Shown here in pieces: positions 1 through 7,943 of a stretch of 64,000 nucleotides of DNA (position 1 is its first letter; each line of letters starts with the position of its first letter). Both the position numbers and the translations under genes were made by a program. The notes beneath the pieces are model-generated. The model saw only the letters and a list, made by a program, of their open reading frames with translations, was not told the DNA's origin and ran no database searches. Origin of the DNA: Natronolimnobius baerhuensis (GTDB lineage Archaea; Halobacteriota; Halobacteria; Halobacteriales; Natrialbaceae); assembly GCF_002177135.1 (NCBI RefSeq), contig NZ_MWPH01000001.1, positions 1,178,001 through 1,242,000 on the forward strand. The letters run 5' to 3'.

Positions 1-111
1 GCTCTGCCCGACGAACAGGCCGAATCGCTCGTCGCTGAAACGGACGGACAGCGCATCGGCCGCGTCGAAGACGGCAAAACAGTCGACATTCGCGGATTGA
101 GCCTCGAGTAA
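1..111 (+). CDS. C-terminal end of an unidentified protein (partial)
   Basis: The window opens inside a gene. Frame 1 reads 36 codons to a TAA and ends in a short beta-rich tail with an IGRV segment. An 'IGRV...VDIRG' style ending is reminiscent of AIR-synthase-related (ThiL/HypE-like) proteins, but too little is left to name it. Codon use is normal for the rest of the window, so this is a real gene end rather than noise. The start lies outside the window. The next gene on the same strand begins 91 nt later after its own AT-rich promoter-like stretch, so the two are probably separate transcripts. Confidence 0.6.
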   Translation, partial: ALPDEQAESLVAETDGQRIGRVEDGKTVDIRGLSLE

Positions 112-202
112 GTTCCACCGACTCGAGGGCACAGGAAAACCCGCTCGAGTCCCCACCCACTGGGGCTGTTCTTTAAATATGATCACGCGGCCAGAGCGGT
201 GT

Positions 203-586
203 ATGAAACGACGAACGTTTCTGGCAGTAACAGCAACGACGACGACAGCAACGGTCGCCGGTTGCCTCGGCGGAGAGACGCTTTCGGCCGAACTGGCCGA
301 TGGCGAGACGGAGACCTTCGAAGCCAGCGAGGGCGACGAGTACGACGTTGCAGTCGAGGTCGAAGATGGCGACAACGCAGTTGTCTACCTCAGATACGAT
401 ATCGAGAAAACGACCGAAGAAATCGAAGACGAAGACGACGCTGCAGCTGCGATTGGTGGGATGTTTAGCGGCCCACTTATCAGCGACCGCGTCGAGGGCG
501 AGGAGACCTTCGAGGTCGAAATTGAGGCCGACGGCTACTACACGGTTGGCGTCGAAACCGGCGCGGCATCGATTACCATCAGCTAA
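203..586 (+). CDS. Small secreted Tat lipoprotein
   Basis: A 127-aa secreted protein. I start it at the ATG giving MKRRTFLAV rather than eight codons upstream, because this places the twin-arginine pair at residues 3-4, followed by a Thr/Ala-rich hydrophobic stretch and a lipobox (VAGC, then LGG). A typical haloarchaeal Tat lipoprotein signal results. The mature part is very acidic with alternating short beta segments (for example ETFEVEIEADGYYTVGVETG near the end), consistent with a small beta-sandwich outside the membrane. I do not recognise a named family. An AT-rich stretch (TTTAAATATG) about 25-30 nt upstream is a plausible TATA element. The last 8 nt overlap the convergent macrodomain gene. 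Confidence 0.75.
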   Translation: MKRRTFLAVTATTTTATVAGCLGGETLSAELADGETETFEASEGDEYDVAVEVEDGDNAVVYLRYDIEKTTEEIEDEDDAAAAIGGMFSGPLISDRVEGEETFEVEIEADGYYTVGVETGAASITIS

Positions 587-1073
587 TCGCCGTTCGTATC
601 GTTTCGTACTCCTCGTTGCTGTAGGCGATGAGTCGAACGTCCTCGAGCGTCTCCGGGTCGTAGTCCGAAATTTCCTCGGCGATGATCGTCGCGCCTGTCT
701 CGAAGTCGAATCCGGCGACGCCACAGCCGAGTGCGGGAATCACGAGCGAGCGACAGCCACGGTCGTCGGCTGCCTCGAGTGCGTTTCGAGTCGCGTCGCG
801 AATGCTGTCCTCAGTTGCCTGTCCGTCCCCGTAGTGGGGCATTGCAGCCGCGTGGATGACGTACTCGGCCTCGAGGTCGTAGGCGTCGGTGACGGCAACG
901 TCGCCGAGGTCGACAGGACCCTTTGAGGTTGCCGCTGCATTGATTTCGGGGCCAGCCCGTCGTCGGAGTGCACCTGCGACGCCTGAGCCCATCTCGAGAC
1001 TTGTCCCCGCAGCGTTGACAAGCGCGTCGGCGGACTGTGCGGCGATATCACCCTGGATGACATCGAACTCCAT
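579..1073 (-). CDS. Macrodomain protein (ADP-ribose / O-acetyl-ADP-ribose binding)
   Basis: A 164-aa single-domain Appr-1''-P processing (macro) protein. The signatures are clear: VIQGDIAAQSADALVNAA near the N-terminus (the QGDI and VNAA adenosine-binding segments), a glycine loop GSGVAGALRRRAG, and IPALGCGVAGF, the distal-ribose/phosphate loop. Family members bind or hydrolyse ADP-ribose derivatives such as O-acetyl-ADP-ribose; substrate cannot be told from sequence. I chose the ATG giving MEFDVIQGD because the in-frame extension upstream has no family resemblance. It is cytoplasmic (no signal peptide). It converges with the lipoprotein gene, with overlapping stops, and diverges from the 54-aa gene at 1187. 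Confidence 0.9.
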   Translation of the reverse strand: MEFDVIQGDIAAQSADALVNAAGTSLEMGSGVAGALRRRAGPEINAAATSKGPVDLGDVAVTDAYDLEAEYVIHAAAMPHYGDGQATEDSIRDATRNALEAADDRGCRSLVIPALGCGVAGFDFETGATIIAEEISDYDPETLEDVRLIAYSNEEYETIRTAIS

Positions 1074-1153
1074 ACAGAAAGCACAGACTCGAAGAGTATG
1101 AAACAACACTCGAGACAACTCACCAGTTCCCAAGGACTTAGGCCGACCAAAAC

Positions 1154-1177
1154 CTTTTTAGAATTAGGCTCGCCTAA
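1154..1177 (+). promoter_or_regulatory. TATA element followed by a perfect DtxR-type inverted repeat
   Basis: A TATA-like CTTTTTAG (about 1154-1161) is followed at 1164-1177 by TTAGGC-TC-GCCTAA, a perfect 6-bp inverted repeat with a 2-nt spacer. It sits between TATA and the start codon at 1187, where bound protein would block initiation. The half-site matches the core of DtxR/IdeR/MntR-type metal-repressor boxes (TTAGG...CCTAA). Assignment to a particular haloarchaeal metal regulator is inference. The iron protein DpsA lies 0.3 kb further on. Confidence 0.6.
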
Positions 1178-1186
1178 CTCATAGTA

Positions 1187-1351
1187 ATGGACGTTCCCGT
1201 TCGCAGGCAGGAGACAGAGACCGACGACACTGACGAGCCAGCAGCGGTGGTGAGCAGCCACGAACCGCGCCCTGGAAAATACGTTTTCACCGAGCGCGAC
1301 AACACCGACGGCTGGATCGCGACAGATTTCGCTGTCGACCTCGAGCGCTGA
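1187..1351 (+). CDS. Small haloarchaeal protein (DUF7331-like)
   Basis: A 54-aa open frame from ATG to TGA. It begins MDVPVRRQE, runs through an acidic disordered part and ends with a conserved-looking tail (KYVFTERDNTDGWIATD). I associate this VF..E..NTDGWIATD ending with short haloarchaeal proteins annotated as DUF7331, whose function is unknown to me. It has no signal peptide or membrane segment. The start is supported by a TATA-like element about 30 nt upstream. The DtxR-type inverted repeat between that element and the ATG suggests metal-dependent expression, so a role in metal homeostasis is possible but unproven. It diverges from the macrodomain gene. Confidence 0.7.
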   Translation: MDVPVRRQETETDDTDEPAAVVSSHEPRPGKYVFTERDNTDGWIATDFAVDLER

Positions 1352-1517
1352 TCTCGGACCTGATTCGCGCCGCCCTCCACACTGATTTGGCGTCACTGCA
1401 GTTACAACACTCTATCTCACTGCGATACTATCGTACCTTTGTCGACCCTACTGAGCGATTCAGCGAGTTATCCTCGAGAAATAGTGGGAGGCCGCTGGGC
1501 AGCCGTCCGCGGTCAGA

Positions 1518-2069
1518 TTACCGTTCTTTCGTCGCGTCTTCGAGCACGAGCGTGTCGTCCTCGAGGTAATGCTCGAAGTGGTGGCCGTCTTCCTCGAGCG
1601 TCACGAGGATTTCACGCAGGATTTCGGCAGTCGCGTAGTCGCCGAGATTATCCGCGAGTTCGATGCTGTCACGCATCGACTCGATGATATCACCGTACAT
1701 CTCGAGGTCGTGCTGGAACATCGTCCGGGCGTCGTAGACGTCTTCGCCCTCGAACTCGACGGTGGCGCGCTCTTGCTGGTTCGCCGGTCCGGAGACGGGA
1801 ACGCCGCCGAGTGCCTGCGCGCGCTCGGCGATGATGTCTGCACCCTCCTCGACGTGCTCGTAGGCCTCCTCGAGGAACTTGTGGAGCGGGAGGAACTCTG
1901 CGCCCTCGACGACCCAGTGGTGCTTTTTGAGTTGGTGATACAGCACGTACGCGTTCGCAAGTTCCGTGTTCAACGCGTCGACGATCTGTTCGGCCTTATC
2001 CTGATCGAGCCGAAGTTCGTTCTCCTCAACGACGTCTGCCGGTTGACGGACGGTTTTCTGGGTGCTCAT
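1518..2069 (-). CDS. dpsA: DpsA, ferritin-like DNA-binding/iron-storage protein
   Basis: A 183-aa Dps-family protein. Dps dodecamers oxidise Fe(II) using peroxide, store ferric iron and protect DNA. The ferroxidase ligands are visible: H51 in KKHHWVVEG, H63 in LHKFLEE, and D78 and E82 in EEGADIIAERAQALGG, in the order and spacing of the family. The remaining helices (HDLEMYGDIIESMRDSIELA) match the four-helix bundle, and the C-terminal HHFEHYLED is also typical of haloarchaeal DpsA. Its promoter has a TATA-like CTTTAAGT about 30 nt before the ATG, so the leader is short or absent. No obvious DtxR-type box sits in its own promoter; the nearest lies beyond its 3' end. Confidence 0.95.
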   Translation of the reverse strand: MSTQKTVRQPADVVEENELRLDQDKAEQIVDALNTELANAYVLYHQLKKHHWVVEGAEFLPLHKFLEEAYEHVEEGADIIAERAQALGGVPVSGPANQQERATVEFEGEDVYDARTMFQHDLEMYGDIIESMRDSIELADNLGDYATAEILREILVTLEEDGHHFEHYLEDDTLVLEDATKER

Positions 2070-2097
2070 CGTATGTCAACGGTACGTTCGCATTCCA

Positions 2098-2129
2098 CTT
2101 AAAGCTTTTCCGTGAAAAAACAATTTTTC
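2098..2129 (-). promoter_or_regulatory. dpsA promoter with upstream A/T inverted repeat
   Basis: Reading the minus strand, TTTAAG (2103-2098) is the TATA element, 29-34 nt before the dpsA ATG. Immediately upstream, GAAAAA-ACAA-TTTTTC (2114-2129 on the plus strand) is a perfect 6-bp inverted repeat that would overlap or flank the BRE. A regulator site is plausible for an iron- and stress-responsive gene, but A/T-runs also occur by chance in archaeal promoters. Confidence 0.45.
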
Positions 2130-2191
2130 CTATTTCAAAAATCTATTTTGCTGCCACTCGAGTATGAGTTTCCTTGATTCATAATCTGTTC

Positions 2192-2234
2192 GACGAATAT
2201 GTTCGTCATCGACACTGTTGAGCAGTTGCTCAAC
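2192..2234. promoter_or_regulatory. Two inverted repeats in the dpsA / lrp intergenic region
   Basis: GACGAA-TATG-TTCGTC (2192-2207) and GTTGAGCA-GT-TGCTCAAC (2217-2234, 8-bp arms) are perfect inverted repeats 10 nt apart. They lie between the divergent dpsA and Lrp-family genes, about 95-135 nt before the Lrp start. Lrp-type proteins often autoregulate through such dyads, so an operator is possible; this is not demonstrated. Confidence 0.35.
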
Positions 2235-2327
2235 CCTATCGAAAAACAAGTATCGAAAACGCCGGGTCAGTACACGTGCTATCGAGCAACAACAACGTTT
2301 TTACTCGCGCTTGCGCTTCGCGTTGGT

Positions 2328-2813
2328 ATGAGCGAACGCGAGGTGCTCGAGTTGCTCCGTGAGAATGCGCGCTACTCCACGGCAGATATCGCGCGAATGA
2401 CTGACCTCGACGAGTCTGAGGTCGACAGAGCCATCGAGGAACTCGAGGCAGCAGGCGTAGTCTGTGGCTATCAGGCGGTCGTCGACTGGGATAAACTGGA
2501 AGACGAGCGCGTTCGCGCCGAAGTCGAGTTGAACGTTCACCTCGACCGCGAGACTGGCTACGGTGATATCGCTGAGCGCCTCGCACGATTTCCGCAGGTC
2601 ACGGCCTTGCGACTGGTCAGCGGTGACTACGACTTCGATATGGAAGTCGAGGGAGACTCCATCCGCGAGGTCTCGCAGTTCATCAGTGAAAAGGTCGCAC
2701 CCGTCCCCGAGATCACCCAGACGGTCACTCACTACGTGATGACCTCCTACAAAGAGAACGGGATTGAACTCGGCGACGGCGACGAGGACGACCGACTCTC
2801 GGTGTCGCCCTGA
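2328..2813 (+). CDS. Lrp/AsnC-family transcriptional regulator
   Basis: A 161-aa regulator. Residues 1-60 form the AsnC-type winged helix (EVLELLRENARYSTADIARM, then ESEVDRAIEELEAAGVVCGY). The rest is the RAM/AsnC effector domain with beta-alpha-beta-beta pattern (VRAEVELNVHL, FPQVTALRLVSGDYDFDMEV, VTHYVM). Such proteins sense amino acids or related ligands and form dimers to octamers. I start at MSEREVLE because a longer in-frame extension of 43 codons lacks family resemblance, and a T-rich TATA-like element (GTTTTTAC) lies about 30 nt before this ATG. The aminotransferase gene starts 5 nt after its stop, so the two are one operon and the enzyme's substrate or product is the likely effector. 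Confidence 0.92.
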   Translation: MSEREVLELLRENARYSTADIARMTDLDESEVDRAIEELEAAGVVCGYQAVVDWDKLEDERVRAEVELNVHLDRETGYGDIAERLARFPQVTALRLVSGDYDFDMEVEGDSIREVSQFISEKVAPVPEITQTVTHYVMTSYKENGIELGDGDEDDRLSVSP

Positions 2814-2818
2814 GGACC

Positions 2819-3979
2819 ATGACGTTCGAACTTGCAGACCGCGTCCAATCGGTCCCGCCGTCAGGTATCCGCCGATTCTTCGAAATCGCCGAAGAGCGCG
2901 ACGACGTCATCTCGCTTGGCGTCGGCGAACCGGACTTCGCAACGCCGTGGGCCGCCCGCGACGCCGCGATCACCTCCTTAGAGCAGGGGAAAACCTCTTA
3001 CACGGCAAACCGGGGCAAACGCGAACTCCGCGAGGCAATTAGCGACTACGTCGCCGACCGCTTCGACCTCGGCTACGACCCCGACGAGGAAATCATCGCG
3101 ACCGCCGGCGCAAGCGAAGCCGTCGACTTGGCCTTCCGCGCACTCGTCAACCCCGGCGACACCGTTGCTATCGCCCAGCCGTCGTACATCTCCTACGAAC
3201 CCGGCGTCACCTTCGCCGGTGGCGAGGTCCTGCCCGTCCCCACGACGGAAGAGAATGACTTTCGGCTGACAGTCGACGCAATCGAGCAAGCGGGCGCGAG
3301 CGAGGCCGATCTCCTCGTCTACTGTTATCCGAACAATCCGACGGGCGCGATCATGCGCGAATCGGACCTCGAGCCAATCGCCGAGTTCGTCCGCGAACAC
3401 GATCTGACCGTCCTCGCCGATGAGATTTACGCAGAACTCACCTACGACGGGCACACGCACACCTCGATTGCGACACTGCCGGGGATGCGCGAGCGCACCA
3501 TCGTCTTCAACGGCTTCTCGAAGGCCCACGCGATGACCGGCCTGCGACTCGGCTACGCGCTTGGCCCCGCCGAGGTCATCGGCGCGATGAACAAGATTCA
3601 CCAGTACACGATGCTCTCGGCGCCGACAACAGCCCAGTACGCTGCCCTCGAGGCCCTCGAGTCGTGTGAGAACGACGTCCAGGAGATGGTCGCAGAGTAC
3701 GACCGCCGACGCAAGTTCATCCTTTCGCGATTCCGCGAAATCGGGATGGACGTCTTCGACGCGAAAGGCGCGTTCTACTGCTTCCCTGAGGTCCCCGAGG
3801 GCTGGACCGCCGAGGAGTTCGCCCAGGACGTCCTCACCGAGCAAGGCGTCGCCGTCGTCCCGGGCGACGTCTTCGGTGCGGGCGGCGAGGGCCACCTTCG
3901 CGTCTCCTATGCGACCGGACTCGAGGATATCCGTGAGGCACTTACCCGACTCGAGGCGTTCCTGGCGGACCACGAGTAG
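2819..3979 (+). CDS. PLP-dependent class I/II aminotransferase (aspartate-aminotransferase type)
   Basis: A 386-aa fold-type I aminotransferase of usual length. Key parts seen: the N-terminal VISLGVGEPDFATP loop, the phosphate/cofactor segment TAGASEAVDLAFRAL, YCYPNNPTGAIM (the Asn contacting PLP), VLADEIYAEL (the Asp pairing with the pyridine N), the Schiff-base lysine in FNGFSKAHAMTGLRLGY, and the substrate-carboxylate Arg in GEGHLRVSYA. The enzyme moves an amino group between an amino acid and a 2-oxo acid; the exact amino acid is not fixed by these motifs. It is translationally close to the upstream Lrp regulator, a pairing frequent in archaea, which suggests local control by an amino acid. 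Confidence 0.93.
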   Translation: MTFELADRVQSVPPSGIRRFFEIAEERDDVISLGVGEPDFATPWAARDAAITSLEQGKTSYTANRGKRELREAISDYVADRFDLGYDPDEEIIATAGASEAVDLAFRALVNPGDTVAIAQPSYISYEPGVTFAGGEVLPVPTTEENDFRLTVDAIEQAGASEADLLVYCYPNNPTGAIMRESDLEPIAEFVREHDLTVLADEIYAELTYDGHTHTSIATLPGMRERTIVFNGFSKAHAMTGLRLGYALGPAEVIGAMNKIHQYTMLSAPTTAQYAALEALESCENDVQEMVAEYDRRRKFILSRFREIGMDVFDAKGAFYCFPEVPEGWTAEEFAQDVLTEQGVAVVPGDVFGAGGEGHLRVSYATGLEDIREALTRLEAFLADHE

Positions 3980-4023
3980 TCAGGACCAGCAACGTTTTCT
4001 CGCTCGCTGCAGCGTTCGTGTGT

Positions 4024-5265
4024 ATGGCTGACTATCGGCAGATCCCCGACGAGCGGGGTGTGTTTCACGAGTATCGCACCTACGCGTTCGTTCCTGAACT
4101 GGGGCCGACACCGTACGACTCCGACGAGCACGACACGCCGCGAGCGCTGCTTGGCTCACCGCGCGGGATCTACCCGGATGCCGACGCGGACGCCAGCGAG
4201 CCACGCGCAGTCTGTCGACACTACTGGCTCACCGCCCGTGTGCGCGGAGACTTGCATCCGACTGCCGGACTCGCGGCTGTTGCAACCCCACCGGAGTATC
4301 GCCGACAGGGCTACGTCGGTCAACTGCTCGAGCACTCACTCGAGGAGTATCGCGAACGTGGCTGTCGATTCGCGGTGCTGTGGCCGTTTCGCTACGCCTT
4401 CTATCGGCAGTTCGGCTGGGACACGAGCAACACGATTGTCACCCACGAGTGTGATCCCGAAACGCTCGCGTTCGCCGCGGCTGCAACTGACCGCGAGGGA
4501 TCGTTCACACGTCTCGACGCTGACGACTACGAACGCCTCGAGTCGGCCTATGACTCGTTTGCTGAGCGATATGCACTCACGCTCGAGCGCTCGGACGACT
4601 GGTGGCGCTATCGGCTGCTCGAGAACTTCGACACCGATCCGTACATCTATGCCTACGAGCGCGATGGGGCCGTCCGTGGCTATCTCATCTACACGGTCGA
4701 GGCGAACGACGATCACAACGAGCGGACGATGGACGTCTCCGAACTCGGATTCGAGACATACGACGACCTGCTCGCATTGCTGTCGTTCTGTCACACCCAC
4801 GACTCGCAGGTCGACCGGGTTCGACTCCGCGTCCCTGAGCAAGTCCCACTACTTGAGATTGCGGCCGAACCGGACGAGATCGAAACGACGGTCGAAACCG
4901 GCCCGATGGTTCGGATCGTCGACGTCGAAAAAACGCTTTCGGCGCTTTCCTATCCTGCTCTCGAGGCACAACTCACACTCGCCGTCGCAGACGACGCAGC
5001 CGAGTGGAACGCCGGCCAGTTCACGCTCTCCGTGACCGACGGCGAGGGCGTTTGCGAGCGAATCGACTCGTCCCAATCGACTGCATCAGCAGCCGGCAAC
5101 GCAGTCGCCCGAATCGACATCGGCGCGCTCTCCCAACTCGTCGTCGGCGCTCGCGGTGCATCTGAACTCGAGCGAACCGGTCGCCTCGAGGCGGACACGG
5201 CCACGCTCGAGACGCTGACAGCCCTGTTCCCCGAGACGGATGTCTATCTCAGTGATCGGTTCTGA
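4024..5265 (+). CDS. GNAT N-acetyltransferase of the Eis type
   Basis: A 413-aa protein starting at MADYRQIPDERGV; a GTG two codons earlier is possible, but the ATG fits a TATA-like CGTTTTCT about 30 nt upstream. The N-terminal GNAT domain carries the acetyl-CoA loop VATPPEYRRQGYVGQLLEHS (Q/RxxGxG/A pattern) and LWPFRYAFYRQFGWD. A second GNAT-like half follows (YIYAYERDGAVRGYLIY), and the C-terminus resembles an SCP2 sterol-carrier-like fold, as in the 'enhanced intracellular survival' family. Eis enzymes acetylate amines such as aminoglycosides or lysines; the physiological acceptor in archaea is unknown. It is a stand-alone cytoplasmic protein. Confidence 0.85.
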   Translation: MADYRQIPDERGVFHEYRTYAFVPELGPTPYDSDEHDTPRALLGSPRGIYPDADADASEPRAVCRHYWLTARVRGDLHPTAGLAAVATPPEYRRQGYVGQLLEHSLEEYRERGCRFAVLWPFRYAFYRQFGWDTSNTIVTHECDPETLAFAAAATDREGSFTRLDADDYERLESAYDSFAERYALTLERSDDWWRYRLLENFDTDPYIYAYERDGAVRGYLIYTVEANDDHNERTMDVSELGFETYDDLLALLSFCHTHDSQVDRVRLRVPEQVPLLEIAAEPDEIETTVETGPMVRIVDVEKTLSALSYPALEAQLTLAVADDAAEWNAGQFTLSVTDGEGVCERIDSSQSTASAAGNAVARIDIGALSQLVVGARGASELERTGRLEADTATLETLTALFPETDVYLSDRF

Positions 5266-5462
5266 GTAGCGACGATTGCGTCCAGTAAGCACTATAGGTC
5301 CGCCGACACTCGGCCGCGACACTGAAATACGCGGTTCCCAAAGTACGGGTAACGCGATTCTATGTCTCTCGAGCTCGGTCAGCCGATGGCGATACTGGCG
5401 CACATAGTAGCGTCTCCCGACGCACTGACAGTGCAGCGTCGTTTCCGCTCAGGTGATGCGAC

Positions 5463-7358
5463 GTGAGTCGGCGCTCGATTCCCGCGCTCGACCGAATTAC
5501 GGATGCGTTCTTTGCACTCGATACCGACTTTCGGTTTACGTATCTCAACACGCGCGCACAGTCACTGCTCAAGCGCTCCCGGTCGGAACTCATCGGCCGA
5601 GTCATGTGGGATGAGTTCCCCGAAACCGTCGAAACGCAGTTCCCCGACGGCTTCCACCAGGCGATGGACAAACAGGTCCCCGTCTCGTTCGAGGTCTATC
5701 ACACCCGTCTCGAGACGTGGTTCGAAGCGCGGGCCTACCCCTCCGAAACCGGCCTGTCGGTGTACATGCGCGACGTTACCGAGCGAAAGCAACAGGAGAC
5801 CGCCCTCGCCCAGCACGCGGCCGTCGTCGAAGCGATCAGCGACGGCGTCCTCACACTGAGTCAGGACCGGCGAATCGTCTCCGTCAACAGCGCACTCGAG
5901 GACCTGCTCGGAACGTCCCGCGCGGAACTCGTCGGTTCCCACGTCGAAATCCTCACCGAACTAGCAGACATTGCGGACGAACAGGCCCTCGAGATGGGCC
6001 GCGCAATTACGGATATCGACACCGGTGCGACCGAGACGCGCACGCTCGAGGCGTCACTCACTGACGCGGACGGCATCGAACGGATGAGCGAGTTACGGTT
6101 CGTCCCAGTCGAAGACAAAACGGCGACCGTCGCCTGTGTTGTCCGGGATATCACCGACCAGTACGAGTACGAACGCGTCGCAACCTCGCTCCACGAAGTC
6201 ACCCGCTGGCTACTCGACTCCGATGACCCCGAGGAAATCTGTGCAGTCGCCGTCCACGCCGGCAGCGATCTGTTGAACCTGCCGATCAGTGGCGCGTGGC
6301 TCCTTGAGGAAGAACAGGGCTATCTCGAGCCTGTCGCGGGAACCGCGGACGCACACGACGAGTTCGGTGGTCTCCCCCGATTCAATCCGGGCCAAGGACT
6401 CGTCTGGGACGTCTTCGAAGCCGGCGGCGTCGAGCGATTCGACGACCTCGAGGCCAAAGACGACCTCTATAACCCCGACACACCGATACGGTCGGAAATT
6501 ATCGCACCAATCGGTACCCACGGGGTTCTCATGACTGGGTCGTTCGAAGCAAACCGCTTCGACGAAACAGATGTCGACCTCGTCTCGACACTCGTTGAAA
6601 ACACCCGTGCAGCACTCGACCGCGCAGACCGCGAACGCATCCTCCGCGAACGAAGCGTCGAACTCGAGCGCCAGACAGAACGCCTCGAACGGGTTGCAGA
6701 CGTCCTCTCGAACGACCTGCAACAGCAACTCGAGGACGTTGCGGGTACACTCGAGGACGACCCGGCCGATGACTCATGGCAGTTCCCCCTCGCAGAGGAA
6801 TCCGTCGGCACGACGCTGGACCGGGCTGAACGGCTCATTGACGACGTTCGGGAGTTCGCCCGAAACGCCTCTGCAGTCCGAACCCGGAGCCGAATCCACC
6901 TCGAGCAGGCTGTCAGCGAGGCAGCCCACGGCTCACAACTCACCACGGAGAACATCATCATCGAGCAAGCAGCAACGCTCAGAGCGGATACTGACCGATT
7001 CATCTCACTGCTCGAGGCGGCGTTTAACGACATCGCAGCGCGAAGCGATGCCGACAGCGAGAGCGAGGTAACAGTCTGGATCGATGTGGTCGGCGTCGAG
7101 AACGAAGACGCTCGCTCGCGTGGTTTTTTCCTGCGAGACGATGCCGCTGAGAGCTACGCCGAGGCCCACGACCGCGTGTTCGATCCTGCGTTTCCGGACA
7201 ACGAAACGGCACGAAACGGACTTGGATTGGCACTCGTCAAAGCCATCGCCGATGCACACGACTGGCAGGTCGCAATCGAGTGCGGCCTAGACGATGGCAC
7301 ACAGATCGACATCAAAAACGTGATGACACTCGAGTTGGTCGACGACAAAAATCCATAG
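5463..7358 (+). CDS. PAS-PAS-GAF sensor with degenerate histidine-kinase domain
   Basis: A 631-aa soluble protein (no membrane segment). Residues 5-108 and 115-235 are PAS domains (each ending with a RDVTER / RDITDQ motif); 240-385 is a GAF domain (IRSEIIAPIGTHGVLM); a coiled coil (390-412) leads into the transmitter. The normal H-box SHDL reads LSNDLQQQL, with N417 where the phosphoacceptor His is expected. The N-box Asn residues are A519 and D523, and the glycines of the G1 box are missing (RDDAAESY). Only the G2-like GLGLALV is intact. It is therefore probably a pseudokinase or pure sensor. The start is a GTG. It faces the HalX regulator tail to tail. Confidence 0.85.
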   Translation: MSRRSIPALDRITDAFFALDTDFRFTYLNTRAQSLLKRSRSELIGRVMWDEFPETVETQFPDGFHQAMDKQVPVSFEVYHTRLETWFEARAYPSETGLSVYMRDVTERKQQETALAQHAAVVEAISDGVLTLSQDRRIVSVNSALEDLLGTSRAELVGSHVEILTELADIADEQALEMGRAITDIDTGATETRTLEASLTDADGIERMSELRFVPVEDKTATVACVVRDITDQYEYERVATSLHEVTRWLLDSDDPEEICAVAVHAGSDLLNLPISGAWLLEEEQGYLEPVAGTADAHDEFGGLPRFNPGQGLVWDVFEAGGVERFDDLEAKDDLYNPDTPIRSEIIAPIGTHGVLMTGSFEANRFDETDVDLVSTLVENTRAALDRADRERILRERSVELERQTERLERVADVLSNDLQQQLEDVAGTLEDDPADDSWQFPLAEESVGTTLDRAERLIDDVREFARNASAVRTRSRIHLEQAVSEAAHGSQLTTENIIIEQAATLRADTDRFISLLEAAFNDIAARSDADSESEVTVWIDVVGVENEDARSRGFFLRDDAAESYAEAHDRVFDPAFPDNETARNGLGLALVKAIADAHDWQVAIECGLDDGTQIDIKNVMTLELVDDKNP

Positions 7359-7943
7359 CTACTCCTCGGATCCACTACTGGCGATATCTTGCGAGAGTTG
7401 GCGTGCGTCGCCACCCTCGAGAACCGCCGCAACCGTCTCATCGACGCGCGTGCGCAACACGGCGAGTCGATCCTCGAGTTCGTCGTACTCGCGGCTGGCT
7501 GCAAGCTCAGCCTCGTTTTTCTCGCCGTCAAGTAACGCCTTCTTCGAGGCGAGTGCAAACAGCGTTCGCAACTGCTCGTCGTACGTCGAACGCAACAGCA
7601 ACTGCTCGATAACGTGATGAAGTTCGGCTTTCGAGACGGGCTTGACGAGATAGTCGTCGAATCCCATACCGATAATATCGAAATCGGGTTCGACCGCAGT
7701 GACCATTGCGACGCGACAGTCGAGGTCGCGTTCTCGAATCGTCTCGAGCACAGTGTCCCCGGAAAGTTCCGGCATCCGCCGATCCAACAGGACGACGTCG
7801 ACCGTCTCGTCGATTGCATCGAGTGCCTCAGACCCATCGTAGGCTGTACAGACGTTGTACTCGCTCTCGAGCCACGCGGTATACAGATTCGCGAGGTCGG
7901 GTTCGTCCTCGACAATAAGCACTGACGACAACTCGGTATCCAT
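7359..7943 (-). CDS. HalX-type response regulator
   Basis: A 194-aa two-domain protein. The receiver (residues 5-115) is intact: acidic pair VEDEPD, phosphoacceptor D54 in VVLLDRRMP, T82 in MVTAVEPD, and K101 in DDYLVKPVS. The C-terminal 75 residues form the HalX helical domain (LLLRSTYDEQLRTLFALASKKALLD), a coiled module known from haloarchaeal regulators and of unknown mechanism; there is no classical DNA-binding domain. The stop abuts the stop of the facing sensor gene with no intergenic space, so the two are neighbours but not co-transcribed. Because the neighbour lacks its phosphoacceptor His, this regulator may be phosphorylated by another kinase. Confidence 0.93.
   Translation of the reverse strand: MDTELSSVLIVEDEPDLANLYTAWLESEYNVCTAYDGSEALDAIDETVDVVLLDRRMPELSGDTVLETIRERDLDCRVAMVTAVEPDFDIIGMGFDDYLVKPVSKAELHHVIEQLLLRSTYDEQLRTLFALASKKALLDGEKNEAELAASREYDELEDRLAVLRTRVDETVAAVLEGGDARQLSQDIASSGSEE

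Noticed and set aside
2098-2129. DtxR-type box for dpsA
   Set aside because: No TTAGG...CCTAA dyad is present in the dpsA promoter; only an A/T dyad is seen.
5463-7358. Sensor as a pseudogene
   Set aside because: The frame is intact over 631 codons with good PAS, GAF and G2 motifs; loss is limited to catalytic positions, which fits a pseudokinase rather than decay.
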